Source of the DNA: Yersinia vastinensis
GTDB lineage: Bacteria > Pseudomonadota > Gammaproteobacteria > Enterobacterales > Enterobacteriaceae
Assembly: GCF_902726565.1 (NCBI RefSeq)
Contig: NZ_CACVAF010000006.1
Location: forward strand, 124,001-188,000
DNA length: 64,000 nucleotides
Reading direction: 5' to 3'
In this document: in pieces, positions 50,645-61,767 of the stretch
Layout: each line of letters opens with the position of its first letter
Numbering within the stretch: the first letter of the stretch is position 1
Notes under the pieces: generated by a model
Told to the model about the DNA's origin: nothing
Databases searched by the model: none
Seen by the model: only the letters and a program-made list of their open reading frames with translations
Translations under genes and position numbers: made by a program

Positions 50645-50707
50645 TTAAACATTATAGAAAACTATTCGATGTCGAAACCCTAATGATTCAAAAAATGTGA
50701 CAAATAT

Positions 50708-51244
50708 TCAAAAACCGTTCTCTTTCCTTTCAATGCTGCGCTCAATTTTTATTAATGCCTGCCGACAACGCATTAAACGTCCCTCTAGTGCGGCAAGTTC
50801 TTTTTGTATTTTTTGCTGTTCACTTAATAGACTTTGCTTACCGAGCAGGCTCTCTCTATCTTGGATCATCGCCAGTATTCTTCGTTCATAATCTTGGTGT
50901 TCAGCCAGTTTATGGTAAGGGTCCGACTTGCTTTCACGAGGTTCAGGATTAGATTTTCTCAATTTCTGCGTCGCTAACTCTCTTTGTAATGCGGATATCT
51001 GCGCTACCAATTTCTCAGCCAAAAAGGCGACCTGTTGTGTACGATTCTCTGCCACGACTTGCTTTAGTTGTGCCATATTCTTATGCACTTCTAATAGATA
51101 ATCGCGAAAACGATTACCATGATTACTGAATAAATTCAGATCAAAACGGGCTTGCTGGGATGGAGTATTGGCTTGTGGGCCAACCTGCGTAGACAATGCT
51201 TCAATTTGGCTTTCAAGCACCTGTAATAATTTTTCTGTACTCAT
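50708..51244 (-). CDS. priC: primosomal replication protein N'' (PriC)
   Basis: 178-residue basic helical protein (E. coli 175) that reloads DnaB at stalled forks. Central region RFDLNLFSNHGNRFRDYLLEVHKNM and the C-terminal EQQKIQKELAALEGRLMRCRQALIKIE match the family. AGGAGA lies 8 nt before the ATG at 51244; the frame upstream has no ribosome site. Located between rsmS and ybaN, as in E. coli. Confidence 0.93.
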   Translation of the reverse strand: MSTEKLLQVLESQIEALSTQVGPQANTPSQQARFDLNLFSNHGNRFRDYLLEVHKNMAQLKQVVAENRTQQVAFLAEKLVAQISALQRELATQKLRKSNPEPRESKSDPYHKLAEHQDYERRILAMIQDRESLLGKQSLLSEQQKIQKELAALEGRLMRCRQALIKIERSIERKENGF

Positions 51245-51417
51245 GGCGCTTCTCCTGAAGGTTTCTCGCCAGCTTGCCCTCGAAAAGGGGGGGTGACAAG
51301 CAAGGACGAGTAAATATATGTATCGTGTTAATAATGCCAAGAATATCTATTGATGATGCTCAACGCATGCGCTAATGATAGAGCGGCATATTTTGATGAA
51401 TATTATAAAGGGAGTTT

Positions 51418-51798
51418 ATGTCTCGTTGGTTGTTAATTGCCTTGGGTTGGGTGGCGGTGGTTTTAGCAACCTTAGGTGTTGTGCTGCCTCTTCTGCCCAC
51501 TACGCCATTTTTACTATTGGCTGCATGGTGTTTTGCGCGTTCATCGCCCCGCTTTCATCATTGGCTACTGTATCGTTCGTGGTTCGGCAGCTACATACGC
51601 ACTTGGCAACAACATAAAGCGTTGCCACCAGGTGTTAAATGGAAAGCAATAATGGTGACCTTACTCACTTTTGCTATTTCGCTATGGTTAGTGAAAATTT
51701 GGTGGGTCAGAGTCATCTTGCTCGTTATATTAACGTTATTGCTGACTTTCATGTTGCGCATGCCAGTTATTGACCTATCGCAACAAAAAAAGCCCTGA
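51418..51798 (+). CDS. ybaN: DUF454 inner-membrane protein YbaN
   Basis: 126-residue membrane protein with three or four hydrophobic helices and the family core LGVVLPLLPTTPFLLLAAWCFARSSPRF near residues 19-46. Function unknown. AAAGGGAG precedes the ATG. Divergent from priC, upstream of apt. Confidence 0.92.
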   Translation: MSRWLLIALGWVAVVLATLGVVLPLLPTTPFLLLAAWCFARSSPRFHHWLLYRSWFGSYIRTWQQHKALPPGVKWKAIMVTLLTFAISLWLVKIWWVRVILLVILTLLLTFMLRMPVIDLSQQKKP

Positions 51799-52011
51799 GC
51801 AGCTTACACCAGTTGCATTTTAGTATCAGTTTGCATAGATTTGAGCGTTTTCGTGCGCGGGGTAATCCCACGTTGCGTCCTTAGGGTTAAGGATGCAGTA
51901 ATTTACTCTATTCAGGCGATATTGATGGGTAGAATAAGTTACTCAGTTGATGCCATTTTGCACCGACTGGCCGCGCTTTAGTATGTACAGCAGTTTTATC
52001 AGGCACAAATT

Positions 52012-52575
52012 ATGACCGCTACTGCACCTAATACAGCACAACAGCTTGAATATATTAAAAACAGTATCAAAACTATCCCCGATTATCCAAAAGCGGGAAT
52101 ACTGTTCCGTGATGTGACCAGCTTGCTGGAAGATCCTTTAGCCTATGCCGCCAGTATTGAATTGCTGGTTGAACGTTATCTGGATGCAGGCGTGACTAAA
52201 GTCGTCGGTACTGAAGCTCGTGGTTTTCTGTTCGGTGCGCCAGTGGCTTTGTCGCTGGGCGTGGGTTTTGTTCCGGTACGTAAACCGGGCAAGTTGCCGC
52301 GTGAAACCATCAGCGAAAGCTATGAATTGGAATACGGTACTGACAAACTTGAGATCCACACCGATAGCATTCAACCTGGCGATAAAGTCTTGGTAATTGA
52401 CGACTTACTGGCGACCGGTGGAACAATTGAAGCGACGGTTAAGCTCATCCGTCGTTTGGGTGGTGAAGTGACAGATGCTGCGTTTGTCATCGATTTACCT
52501 GAACTGGGTGGCGAAACGCGTCTGACTCAGCAAGGGATTACTTGCTACAGTTTGGTCTCTTTCAGCGGCCACTGA
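52012..52575 (+). CDS. apt: adenine phosphoribosyltransferase
   Basis: 187-residue type I phosphoribosyltransferase salvaging adenine to AMP with PRPP. The PRPP-binding motif is [13 protein letters not shown] (about 127-139), with [14 protein letters not shown] earlier and a flexible loop around RKPGKLPRE. Upstream of dnaX, as in E. coli. Confidence 0.97.
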   Translation: MTATAPNTAQQLEYIKNSIKTIPDYPKAGILFRDVTSLLEDPLAYAASIELLVERYLDAGVTKVVGTEARGFLFGAPVALSLGVGFVPVRKPGKLPRETISESYELEYGTDKLEIHTDSIQPGDKVLVIDDLLATGGTIEATVKLIRRLGGEVTDAAFVIDLPELGGETRLTQQGITCYSLVSFSGH

Positions 52576-52944
52576 TCGCATTGATAATATCAGTCTCGCA
52601 GCAAGTCGTGAGGCTGATATTTGGGTTATCCGACCTACTATTTATTTTATTAGGCCTGTATTAGGCCTGTATTAGGCCTGAGAACGTTAGGTTGGGGAAG
52701 GGTACCCGGTATAAAGATATTCTCATCACAGAAAACCCGCCTTGCTATCACCATGTTCCCCACTATCTCCCATGATCTCGCCAAGACGACTTGGCATCCA
52801 CAAAGTAAATTTATGGGAATGAGGATAGACGTACTGGTACACTACGCTGAGCATCATCATTATGCGACTTGCATATGTCCGAAAACCGGCCAAATTAGAT
52901 ATACTAGGTTAAATTATCCATCATAAATCAACGATGAAGCATTA
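52576..52944. other. apt-dnaX intergenic region
   Basis: 369 bp with no gene seen. It includes a short tandem repeat (52649-52680) and presumably the dnaX promoter close to 52900. Confidence 0.5.
52649..52680 (+). repeat. three tandem copies of an 11-bp unit
   Basis: ATTAGGCCTGT repeated in tandem, two full copies plus a third matching 10 of 11 bases, about 75 nt after the apt stop. It could vary in copy number between strains. Confidence 0.85.
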
Positions 52945-54912
52945 ATGAGCTATCAGGTACTGGCCCGTAAGTGGCGCCCCAAAACGTTTTCAGACGTCGT
53001 TGGTCAGGAACATGTCCTGACGGCGTTGGCTAATGGCCTTTCGTTAGGGCGAATTCATCACGCCTATCTATTCTCTGGTACTCGTGGTGTCGGCAAGACC
53101 TCTATAGCTCGCTTGTTAGCCAAAGGTCTTAATTGCGAAACGGGCATTACTGCGACACCTTGTGGCGTCTGCGCCAATTGTCAGGAAATCGAACAAGGCC
53201 GTTTTGTTGACCTCATCGAAATAGACGCCGCCTCTCGCACGAAAGTCGAGGACACCCGAGAACTGCTAGATAATGTTCAATATGCTCCGGCCCGTGGTCG
53301 CTTCAAGGTCTATTTGATTGATGAAGTACACATGTTGTCACGGCACAGTTTTAACGCCTTACTAAAAACGCTTGAAGAGCCGCCTGCTCATGTGAAATTC
53401 CTGTTGGCGACTACTGATCCGCAAAAGTTGCCAGTGACGATTCTTTCCCGGTGCTTACAGTTTCATCTCAAAGTTATTGATGTTGATATCATTCGTGCGC
53501 AGCTTGAAAAAATACTACTGGCTGAACAGATTAGCAGTGATGCTCGCGCCTTACAGTTACTGGCTCGAGCGGCTGATGGTAGCATGCGCGATGCGCTAAG
53601 TTTGACTGATCAAGCCATCGCGATGGGGGATGGTAGTGTGACGACCTCCACTGTCAGCCAAATGTTAGGGACATTGGATGACGAGCAACCATTGGCAATA
53701 ATTGAAGCCTTGGTGAGTGCTGATGGGGCGCGGGTAATGGCCCAACTTGAACAAGCGGCATCACGCGGCATCGATTGGGAAAACCTGTTGGTCGAAACCC
53801 TAAGTTTGTTGCACCGCATTGCCATGGTGCAGTTATTACCATCGATGCTGGATAATCATTACGCTACCTTGGAACCGCGATTGCGTGAGTTGGCCCGGAC
53901 TCTGCCGCCTACGGATATTCAGCTTTATTACCAAACCTTGCTGGTGGGACGTAAAGAGTTAGCTTTTGCCCCCGATCGCCGCATGGGGGTTGAAATGACC
54001 TTTTTGCGAGCGTTAGCTTTTCACCCAAAAGCGATAATTGCTGAATCTCAAATGGTGCCAGTGAGTGTTCCGGCGGCCATTAATCATAGCGTACCTGCCC
54101 AGCAGTATACGCAAGTCTCTGCTCATACTCAGCCAGCTCCCCAGCAAGAGGCGCCGCCATTAGGTGCAACTATGCAGGTGAATACTCAACTTCCGGATTC
54201 TACTGCGCAACTGCTTCAGGCACGTACACAGCTACTGCGACAGTCGGGGACAACCACACCAAAAAAGAATGAGCCGGCAGCGCCAGGAAAAGCGCGGCCG
54301 GCAAACTCAGCACTGGAGCGATTAGCCTCGGTGACTGAGCGAAGCCAGCAACGTCTGGCGGCTAAATCAACGGAAGAAAAGAAGCCGGCGAAGAAAGAAG
54401 CGTATCGCTGGACTGCGCAGAACCAACCCGAGGTGTCGCCTGAACCTGTCGCCACACCGAAAGCACTACGTTCTGCGTTGGAACATGAGAAAACACCGGA
54501 GCTATCTGCGAAATTGGCTGAAGCTGCTATAGCTCGAGACCCTTGGGCTGCTGAGATAGATAAGCTACAGATTCCTAAGTTGGTGCAGCAACTTGCACTG
54601 AATGCATTTAAAGAAGAAATAGAACCGGGTAATATTTGCCTTCACCTGCGTTCTGCTCAGCGCCATTTAAACTCGCCGTCAGCGCAAAAGGCGCTGGCTG
54701 ATGCGTTGAGTGAATTACACGGTAGCGCTGTTACATTGAGTGTTATTGAAGATGATAATCTAACGGAGCGTACCCCGTTGGAATGGCGGCAGGCCATTTA
54801 TGAAGAAAAACTGGCACAAGCACGCCAGTCAATTATTGCGGATAATAATATTCAGACGCTGCGTCGTTTCTTCGACGCTGAATTGGATGAAGATAGTATC
54901 CGGCCGGTTTAA
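52945..54912 (+). CDS. dnaX: DNA polymerase III subunits tau and gamma
   Basis: 655-residue tau (E. coli 643): clamp-loader AAA+ ATPase with Walker A GTRGVGKTS, a four-Cys zinc module (CETG...CGVCANC), Walker B LIDEVHM and a sensor-1 region; domain III ends about residue 370. A Pro/Gln-rich linker and the alpha/DnaB-binding domains IV-V follow. A programmed -1 frameshift at 54261 yields gamma of 442 residues. In one cluster with ybaB and recR. Confidence 0.98.
   Translation: MSYQVLARKWRPKTFSDVVGQEHVLTALANGLSLGRIHHAYLFSGTRGVGKTSIARLLAKGLNCETGITATPCGVCANCQEIEQGRFVDLIEIDAASRTKVEDTRELLDNVQYAPARGRFKVYLIDEVHMLSRHSFNALLKTLEEPPAHVKFLLATTDPQKLPVTILSRCLQFHLKVIDVDIIRAQLEKILLAEQISSDARALQLLARAADGSMRDALSLTDQAIAMGDGSVTTSTVSQMLGTLDDEQPLAIIEALVSADGARVMAQLEQAASRGIDWENLLVETLSLLHRIAMVQLLPSMLDNHYATLEPRLRELARTLPPTDIQLYYQTLLVGRKELAFAPDRRMGVEMTFLRALAFHPKAIIAESQMVPVSVPAAINHSVPAQQYTQVSAHTQPAPQQEAPPLGATMQVNTQLPDSTAQLLQARTQLLRQSGTTTPKKNEPAAPGKARPANSALERLASVTERSQQRLAAKSTEEKKPAKKEAYRWTAQNQPEVSPEPVATPKALRSALEHEKTPELSAKLAEAAIARDPWAAEIDKLQIPKLVQQLALNAFKEEIEPGNICLHLRSAQRHLNSPSAQKALADALSELHGSAVTLSVIEDDNLTERTPLEWRQAIYEEKLAQARQSIIADNNIQTLRRFFDAELDEDSIRPV
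54245..54302 (+). promoter_or_regulatory. programmed -1 ribosomal frameshift signal in dnaX
   Basis: Slippery heptamer A AAA AAG at 54261-54267, in the correct phase of the dnaX frame. Shifted ribosomes read one Glu codon (GAA) and stop at TGA 54270-54272. A Shine-Dalgarno-like GGGGA lies 10 nt upstream, and a strong stem follows (GCCGGC-A-GCGC with GCGC-G-GCCGGC, loop 54284-54291). All three elements match the E. coli dnaX stimulator. Confidence 0.92.
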
Positions 54913-54958
54913 TCGCTGTGATAAGTGCGTGGTGCACTGACGCAGCCCCTTGCTATGA

Positions 54959-55299
<341 letters not shown>

Positions 55300-55300
<1 letters not shown>

Positions 55301-55905
55301 TGCAAACCAGTCCACTCCTTGAGTCATTAATGGAGGCGTTGCGCTGTTTACCGGGTGTCGGCCCAAAATCAGCGCAGCGTATGGCATTTCAGTTGCTACA
55401 GCGTGACCGTAGCGGTGGGATGCGTCTGGCGCAGTCTTTGACCCGCGCGATGTCTGAGATTGGTCACTGTGCGGATTGCCGCACATTTACCGAGCAAGAC
55501 CGTTGTACTATTTGCGCTAATCCACGCCGTCAGCAAAACGGCCAAATCTGCGTGGTCGAAAGTCCAGCGGATATCCATGCAATTGAGCAAACGGGCCAAT
55601 TTGGTGGGCGTTACTTTGTGCTGATGGGGCATTTATCACCGCTTGATGGTATTGGCCCCGGCGATATAGGTCTGGATTTGCTTGAAGAACGGCTGAGAAC
55701 TGAAACTATCAGTGAAGTTATTTTAGCAACCAACCCAACCGTTGAAGGTGATGCAACCGCCAACTATATTGGCCAGATGTGTGGTCAGTATGGTGTGCAA
55801 GCTAGCCGTATAGCACATGGTGTACCGGTGGGGGGCGAGCTGGAAATGGTTGATGGTACGACCTTATCCCACTCTTTAGCCGGGCGGACTCCCATTAAGT
55901 ATTAA
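55300..55905 (+). CDS. recR: recombination mediator RecR
   Basis: 201-residue partner of RecF/RecO that loads RecA at gaps. An N-terminal HhH ([17 protein letters not shown]), a four-Cys zinc finger (CADCRTF..DRCTIC), a Toprim domain ([14 protein letters not shown]) and the C-terminal Walker-like segment are present. Coupled to ybaB through TGATG. Confidence 0.97.
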
Positions 55906-56014
55906 TCGTATTTAATCTGGTGGGCGATTGTTTTCCATTGATTATCATATGAATATTTCAATTCCTGATACTCAGTAAATCGCCCCTGATTCTCTGTTTT
56001 TTTCTCTGTAACGA

Positions 56015-56043
56015 CTTGAAACCCCCTCCTGTTGGCCCCATTT
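56015..56043 (+). promoter_or_regulatory. sigma-32 (heat-shock) promoter of htpG
   Basis: Exact consensus: CTTGAAA at 56015-56021, 14-nt spacer, CCCCATTT at 56036-56043, about 55 nt before the htpG start. Confidence 0.88.
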
Positions 56044-56097
56044 GATACACATTGTTCGATTTTATATACCTGTCGGTAATTTGGATTGAGGTAATTA

Positions 56098-57972
56098 ATG
56101 AGTATGAAAGGTCAAGAAACCCGTGGATTCCAATCTGAAGTTAAACAACTTCTCCATTTGATGATTCACTCGCTCTATTCCAATAAAGAAATTTTCTTGC
56201 GCGAGTTGATCTCTAACGCTTCTGATGCGGCAGATAAACTGCGTTTCCGTGCGCTGTCTAACCCTGAATTGTTTGAAGGGGATGGTGAGCTGCGCGTGCG
56301 TTTATCTTTTGATAAAGAAAAACGCACTTTGACCCTAAGTGATAACGGCATCGGTATGAGCCGTGATGAAGTCATTGATAATCTCGGCACCATCGCAAAA
56401 TCAGGGACCAAAGCATTCCTCGAATCTATTGGTTCTGATCAAGCCAAAGACAGTCAATTAATCGGTCAGTTTGGCGTGGGCTTCTACTCTGCTTTCATCG
56501 TGGCAGATAAAGTCACTGTTCGTACCCGCGCGGCAGGTGCCCCGGCTGATGCTGGCGTATTCTGGGAATCAGCAGGCGAGGGTGATTACACTATCGCAGA
56601 TATCACCAAAGAAGATCGCGGTACAGAAATTACATTGCACCTGCGAGAAGGTGAAGATGAATACCTTGATGACTGGCGCTTGCGCTCCGTTATCAGCAAA
56701 TACTCAGACCATATTGCACTGCCGGTCGAAATTCAGAGCAAGAATGAAGAAGATGGCACAGTGACATGGGAAAAAATTAATAAAGCCCAAGCGCTGTGGA
56801 CTCGCGGTAAAGCAGAAATAACCGACGACGAATATAAGGCATTCTACAAACACATCGCGCATGACTTCACTGATCCACTCATTTGGAGCCATAACCGCGT
56901 TGAAGGTAAGCAAGAGTACACCAGTTTGCTATATATCCCGGCACAAGCGCCTTGGGATATGTGGAATCGCGACCATAAACATGGCCTGAAATTGTACGTC
57001 CAGCGTGTCTTTATCATGGATGATGCTGAACAATTCATGCCGAATTATCTGCGATTCGTTCGTGGTTTAATCGATTCTAATGATCTGCCGCTGAACGTCT
57101 CACGCGAAATTCTGCAAGATAGTCGTGTGACACAGAACCTGCGTAGTGCGCTGACAAAGCGTGTGCTACAAATGCTGGAGAAACTGGCGAAAGATGATGC
57201 TGAGAAATATCAGCAGTTCTGGCAACAGTTTGGTATGGCATTAAAAGAAGGCCCTGCGGAAGATGGTAGCAACAAAGAGACTATCGCCAAGTTGTTACGC
57301 TTTGCTTCAACTCATACTGACAGCTCTGCGCAGACCGTGTCGTTAGAAGATTATGTCAGCCGCATGGCCGAAGGGCAGGAGAAGATTTACTACATTACTG
57401 CTGATAGCTACGCTGCTGCGAAGAACAGTCCGCATCTAGAATTGTTCCGTAAAAAAGGCATTGAAGTCTTGCTGTTATCTGACCGTATTGACGAATGGAT
57501 GATGAGTTACCTGACTGAGTTTGAGAGTAAATCTTTCCAATCTGTCAGCAAGGCCGATGACTCACTGAACAAACTGGCAGATGAAGAACGCCCAGAGCAG
57601 CAAGAGGCGGACAAAGCGTTGGAACCTTTCGTTGAGCGTGTGAAAACGCTGTTAGGTGAGCGTGTAAAAGATGTCCGTCTGACACATCGGCTGACGGATA
57701 CTCCGGCGATTGTGACCACAGATGCTGACGAAATGAGCACGCAAATGGCGAAATTATTCGCTGCTGCGGGTCAACAGGCACCGGAAGTGAAGTATATCTT
57801 TGAATTGAATCCAGAACATAGCCTGGTCAAACGTGCTGCTGATGTGGCTGATGACGCTCAGTTTGCCGAGTGGGTCGAGTTATTACTGGATCAAGCTCTG
57901 CTTGCCGAGCGTGGAACATTAGAAGATCCTAACCAGTTCATTCGTAGAATGAATCAGCTATTAACTGCTTAA
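56098..57972 (+). CDS. htpG: chaperone HtpG (Hsp90)
   Basis: 624-residue bacterial Hsp90. GHKL ATPase motifs [16 protein letters not shown] and [11 protein letters not shown] are in the first 130 residues; the middle domain has the catalytic Arg region (LNVSREILQ) and the C-terminal dimerisation domain ends [13 protein letters not shown] lies 6 nt before the ATG at 56098. Heat-inducible by the upstream promoter; terminated by a strong hairpin. Confidence 0.98.
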   Translation: MSMKGQETRGFQSEVKQLLHLMIHSLYSNKEIFLRELISNASDAADKLRFRALSNPELFEGDGELRVRLSFDKEKRTLTLSDNGIGMSRDEVIDNLGTIAKSGTKAFLESIGSDQAKDSQLIGQFGVGFYSAFIVADKVTVRTRAAGAPADAGVFWESAGEGDYTIADITKEDRGTEITLHLREGEDEYLDDWRLRSVISKYSDHIALPVEIQSKNEEDGTVTWEKINKAQALWTRGKAEITDDEYKAFYKHIAHDFTDPLIWSHNRVEGKQEYTSLLYIPAQAPWDMWNRDHKHGLKLYVQRVFIMDDAEQFMPNYLRFVRGLIDSNDLPLNVSREILQDSRVTQNLRSALTKRVLQMLEKLAKDDAEKYQQFWQQFGMALKEGPAEDGSNKETIAKLLRFASTHTDSSAQTVSLEDYVSRMAEGQEKIYYITADSYAAAKNSPHLELFRKKGIEVLLLSDRIDEWMMSYLTEFESKSFQSVSKADDSLNKLADEERPEQQEADKALEPFVERVKTLLGERVKDVRLTHRLTDTPAIVTTDADEMSTQMAKLFAAAGQQAPEVKYIFELNPEHSLVKRAADVADDAQFAEWVELLLDQALLAERGTLEDPNQFIRRMNQLLTA

Positions 57973-57984
57973 TTAAGTAATGAG

Positions 57985-58021
57985 ACGCCCTTGACAGAGA
58001 TGTTGTCAGGGGCGTTTTTTG
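57985..58021 (+). terminator. rho-independent terminator after htpG
   Basis: 12-bp stem ACGCCCTTGACA / TGTCAGGGGCGT (one G-U pair) followed by a run of T. Confidence 0.9.
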
Positions 58022-58254
58022 TTTAATTTCATTGTGTTATTCTTATTTTTTGTCTTGTTCTTATGAATTCTATCTCATGAAACAAAATCGCATACCTTGA
58101 GCCAACCCCCCTGAAAATGGTAAGGTTGCTTGTTTTCCGCAATTTCGATTTAATTTAAAAAAACACAGATACCCAATAGATTTCATGATGCAGAAAGGCG
58201 ACAAACGAGAGAAAAATTGGTCGGGAACCGATTTGAACCGTGTTTGCGCTAGTC
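58022..58254. other. htpG-adk intergenic, left part
   Basis: AT-rich noncoding DNA between the htpG terminator and the ERIC element. No gene was seen; the adk promoter may lie here. Confidence 0.4.
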
Positions 58255-59043
<789 letters not shown>

Positions 59044-59063
59044 TTCTGGATGGTAAGATAGCG

Positions 59064-59094
59064 AAGGCGGCCTGAGGTCGCCTTTATTATTTTA
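59064..59094 (+). terminator. probable terminator after adk
   Basis: Stem AAGGCGGCC / GGTCGCCTT (one mismatch) with a 3-nt loop followed by TATTATTTT. Confidence 0.7.
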
Positions 59095-59150
59095 CGGGTT
59101 TATCCATCTGCTCACATAATCGGTGCAATACCCACAACAAGGACTTATGC

Positions 59151-60134
59151 ATGATGCACAGCAAGCTTGGCGTACTGATGGTTAATCTAGGGACACCGGA
59201 TGCCCCTACATCACAAGCGGTTAAACGCTATCTGGCTGAGTTCCTGAGCGACCGTCGTGTGGTGGATACTTCCCCTTGGCTCTGGTGGCCACTGTTGCGT
59301 GGGGTTATTCTGCCAATTCGCTCGCCCCGTGTGGCAAAATTATATCAATCAGTCTGGATGGAGGAAGGCTCTCCTCTCTTGGTTTATAGTCGGCGACAGC
59401 AAAAAGCACTCGCTGCACGTATGCCTGAAATCCCCGTCGAATTAGGTATGAGCTATGGTTCGCCAAATCTAGCTAATGCTATTGATAAATTGTTAGCGCA
59501 AGGCGTGACCAAGCTAGTGGTATTGCCGCTTTATCCGCAATATTCTTGCTCAACAAGTGCCGCCGTTTGGGATGCTGTTGCTCGTATTTTGAAAGGCTAT
59601 CGCCGCTTACCGTCGGTGTCATTTATCCGTGATTATGCTGAACATCCCGCTTATATTTCGGCATTGAAACACAGCGTTGAACGTGCTTTCGAGCAGCATG
59701 GAAAACCTGATCGGTTAGTGCTCTCTTTCCACGGCATTCCCAAACGCTATGCCCACTTAGGTGATGACTATCCACAGCGCTGTGAAGATACCAGCCATGC
59801 TTTACGGGCAGAATTAACGCTACCTGCTGAACAAGTCATGATGACTTATCAATCTCGATTTGGTCGCGAGCCTTGGCTTACCCCCTATACAGACGAGACA
59901 TTAAAAAGTCTACCTTCCCAAGGTGTTAAGCATATTCAGCTGATTTGCCCCGGCTTTTCTGCTGACTGTCTGGAAACATTGGAAGAGATCAAAGAGCAAA
60001 ACCGAGAGATTTTCTTGCATGCAGGTGGCGAGAAATTTGAATATATTCCGGCACTGAACGACGACGAGAGCCATATTGATCTTTTAGAACAACTGGTAAA
60101 ACAAGAAATTGGTTCACTATCCTTGTCTTCATAA
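59151..60134 (+). CDS. hemH: ferrochelatase
   Basis: 327-residue (E. coli 320) enzyme that inserts Fe(II) into protoporphyrin IX, the last step of heme synthesis. The catalytic His is in [10 protein letters not shown] (about 194), with [17 protein letters not shown] and [15 protein letters not shown], which holds the second-site Glu. It starts MMHSKLG at 59151 or 59154. In Yersinia, LPS genes commonly lie between hemH and gsk, as here. Confidence 0.97.
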   Translation: MMHSKLGVLMVNLGTPDAPTSQAVKRYLAEFLSDRRVVDTSPWLWWPLLRGVILPIRSPRVAKLYQSVWMEEGSPLLVYSRRQQKALAARMPEIPVELGMSYGSPNLANAIDKLLAQGVTKLVVLPLYPQYSCSTSAAVWDAVARILKGYRRLPSVSFIRDYAEHPAYISALKHSVERAFEQHGKPDRLVLSFHGIPKRYAHLGDDYPQRCEDTSHALRAELTLPAEQVMMTYQSRFGREPWLTPYTDETLKSLPSQGVKHIQLICPGFSADCLETLEEIKEQNREIFLHAGGEKFEYIPALNDDESHIDLLEQLVKQEIGSLSLSS

Positions 60135-60531
60135 TTTTTTATGTATCAGTCGGTCGCTAAGTGGCCATCATTACACTTTTTTTACTCGGCCTTTTGCTTG
60201 TAATACCTGTTTAGATGTATGAGAATTACTTAATTATAAAAAATAGGCATGTGATTATATCCTGTAACCATTTGTTATAAATTGATTTTTATTCGGTCGA
60301 ACAGAATGCTGATTCCCAGAACAGTACATTGGTAGCTGCAAGCCAAGGGCGGTAGCGTGTCTCTATTATATCTGTAAAAATGACTTCTACGCTTACCGTG
60401 ATTTTGTCTAGTGCGAATCTAGTATTTAATAAGCTAAGTCTTATATAAACTAAAAATAGTTTCACATATAGCATGTTTTGTAAGTTTATAATTAATTTCT
60501 TAATTAAACTATCATAAGTAAAGAGTTCCTA
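60135..60531. other. hemH to LPS cluster intergenic region
   Basis: 397 bp, AT-rich, containing the JUMPstart element and about 170 nt of leader before the first LPS gene. No coding frame was seen. Confidence 0.6.
60322..60359 (+). promoter_or_regulatory. JUMPstart with ops element
   Basis: The 38-bp JUMPstart sequence found before enterobacterial polysaccharide operons. It contains GGTAGCTGCAAGCCAAGG and the ops core GGCGGTAGCGTG at 60348-60359. RfaH binds ops-paused polymerase and prevents early termination in long operons. It lies 173 nt before the glycosyltransferase start. Confidence 0.9.
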
Positions 60532-61635
60532 ATGAAGATACTATTTGTTATCACAGGGCTTGGTATGGGCGGCGCCGAAAAGCAAACATGTTTATTGGCA
60601 GATAGAATGGTTGATGCTGGACATGATGTTATAATCATATCTCTTACTGGTAATACAGTTGTAAGACCAATAAACAATATTTCTATTAAAGAACTTAAAA
60701 TGGGTAAGAATATATTTTCTTTTATATATACATTGATAAGAGCAAGGGAATTAATAAAAAAATTCAAACCAGATGTGGTTCATAGCCATATGTTTCATGC
60801 AAATATTTTTTCACGTATATTACGTATTTTTACTAAAATACCTTGTCTAGTATGCACTGCTCACAGTACTAATGAGGGCAATAAAGCTAGAATGTTTATA
60901 TATCGATTAACTGATAAACTGGCGTCTATCACAACAAATGTAAGTCAGGAAGCAGTCCAAACTTTTATTGATAAAGGAGCTTCATACCCTGGACGGATTA
61001 TCAGTATACCCAACGGAATTGATACTGATAAATTTAAATATACGACTGAAACTAGGTTGATAAAAAGAAAAGAATTAAATATTAATGATAACAATCTAAT
61101 GTTATTAAGTGTAGGTCGACTGACTGAAGCCAAAGATTATCCTAATCTATTTAAAGCATATGCTAAACTATGTAAAGAAAATTATTTTGGTAGGGAATTA
61201 TTATTTTTTATAGTTGGTGTTGGACATCTACAGACAGAGCTTGAAACTTTAGCTGAAGAGTTGAATATTAAAAGTAGTATTCACTTTTTAGGAATAAGAA
61301 ATGATATTCCTGATTTAATGTGTGCTGCGGATATATTTATATTATCTTCTGAGTGGGAAGGGTTTGGTTTGGTTATAGCAGAAGCAATGGCCTGTGAAAG
61401 AGTTGTTGTCGCGACTGATTGTGGTGGAGTAAAAGAAGTTATTGGAAATTGTGGTGAACTAGTACCCATAAAGAATCATATTGCATTATCTGACGCTATA
61501 TCAAGAATGTTAACAATTACCGTTGAGGAAAAAACAAAATTGGGTGCCCATGCGAGAGAACGAATTATTAAAAATAATTCTATTGATGTAATCATGAATA
61601 GATGGGTTGATATATATCGTGGGCAAATGAATTAA
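60532..61635 (+). CDS. GT4-family glycosyltransferase (LPS)
   Basis: 367-residue GT-B glycosyltransferase. N-terminal GLGMGGAEKQT and the C-terminal donor site with EGFGLVIAEAMA (the E-x7-E motif) around residue 280 are typical of family GT4. Strongly AT-rich compared with hemH. It is the first gene after the JUMPstart element, so it probably adds a sugar to O-antigen or outer core. Donor and acceptor cannot be read from sequence. Confidence 0.85.
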   Translation: MKILFVITGLGMGGAEKQTCLLADRMVDAGHDVIIISLTGNTVVRPINNISIKELKMGKNIFSFIYTLIRARELIKKFKPDVVHSHMFHANIFSRILRIFTKIPCLVCTAHSTNEGNKARMFIYRLTDKLASITTNVSQEAVQTFIDKGASYPGRIISIPNGIDTDKFKYTTETRLIKRKELNINDNNLMLLSVGRLTEAKDYPNLFKAYAKLCKENYFGRELLFFIVGVGHLQTELETLAEELNIKSSIHFLGIRNDIPDLMCAADIFILSSEWEGFGLVIAEAMACERVVVATDCGGVKEVIGNCGELVPIKNHIALSDAISRMLTITVEEKTKLGAHARERIIKNNSIDVIMNRWVDIYRGQMN

Positions 61636-61767
61636 TTATTAAAAACTAATAATTTTGTGATGAGATGATTGTTCAGTATCAATATTCATTGAAGCTATAA
61701 TAAAACTTTCTTTGTTTATTGTGTTTTTATATGTAATTTCATTGTCTATAAAACGTGAAGAGAATAT

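Noticed and set aside
54261-54272. The -1 stop in dnaX as a sequencing error or pseudogene sign
   Set aside because: The zero frame continues intact to a full tau; the slip site and stem are the functional frameshift signal.
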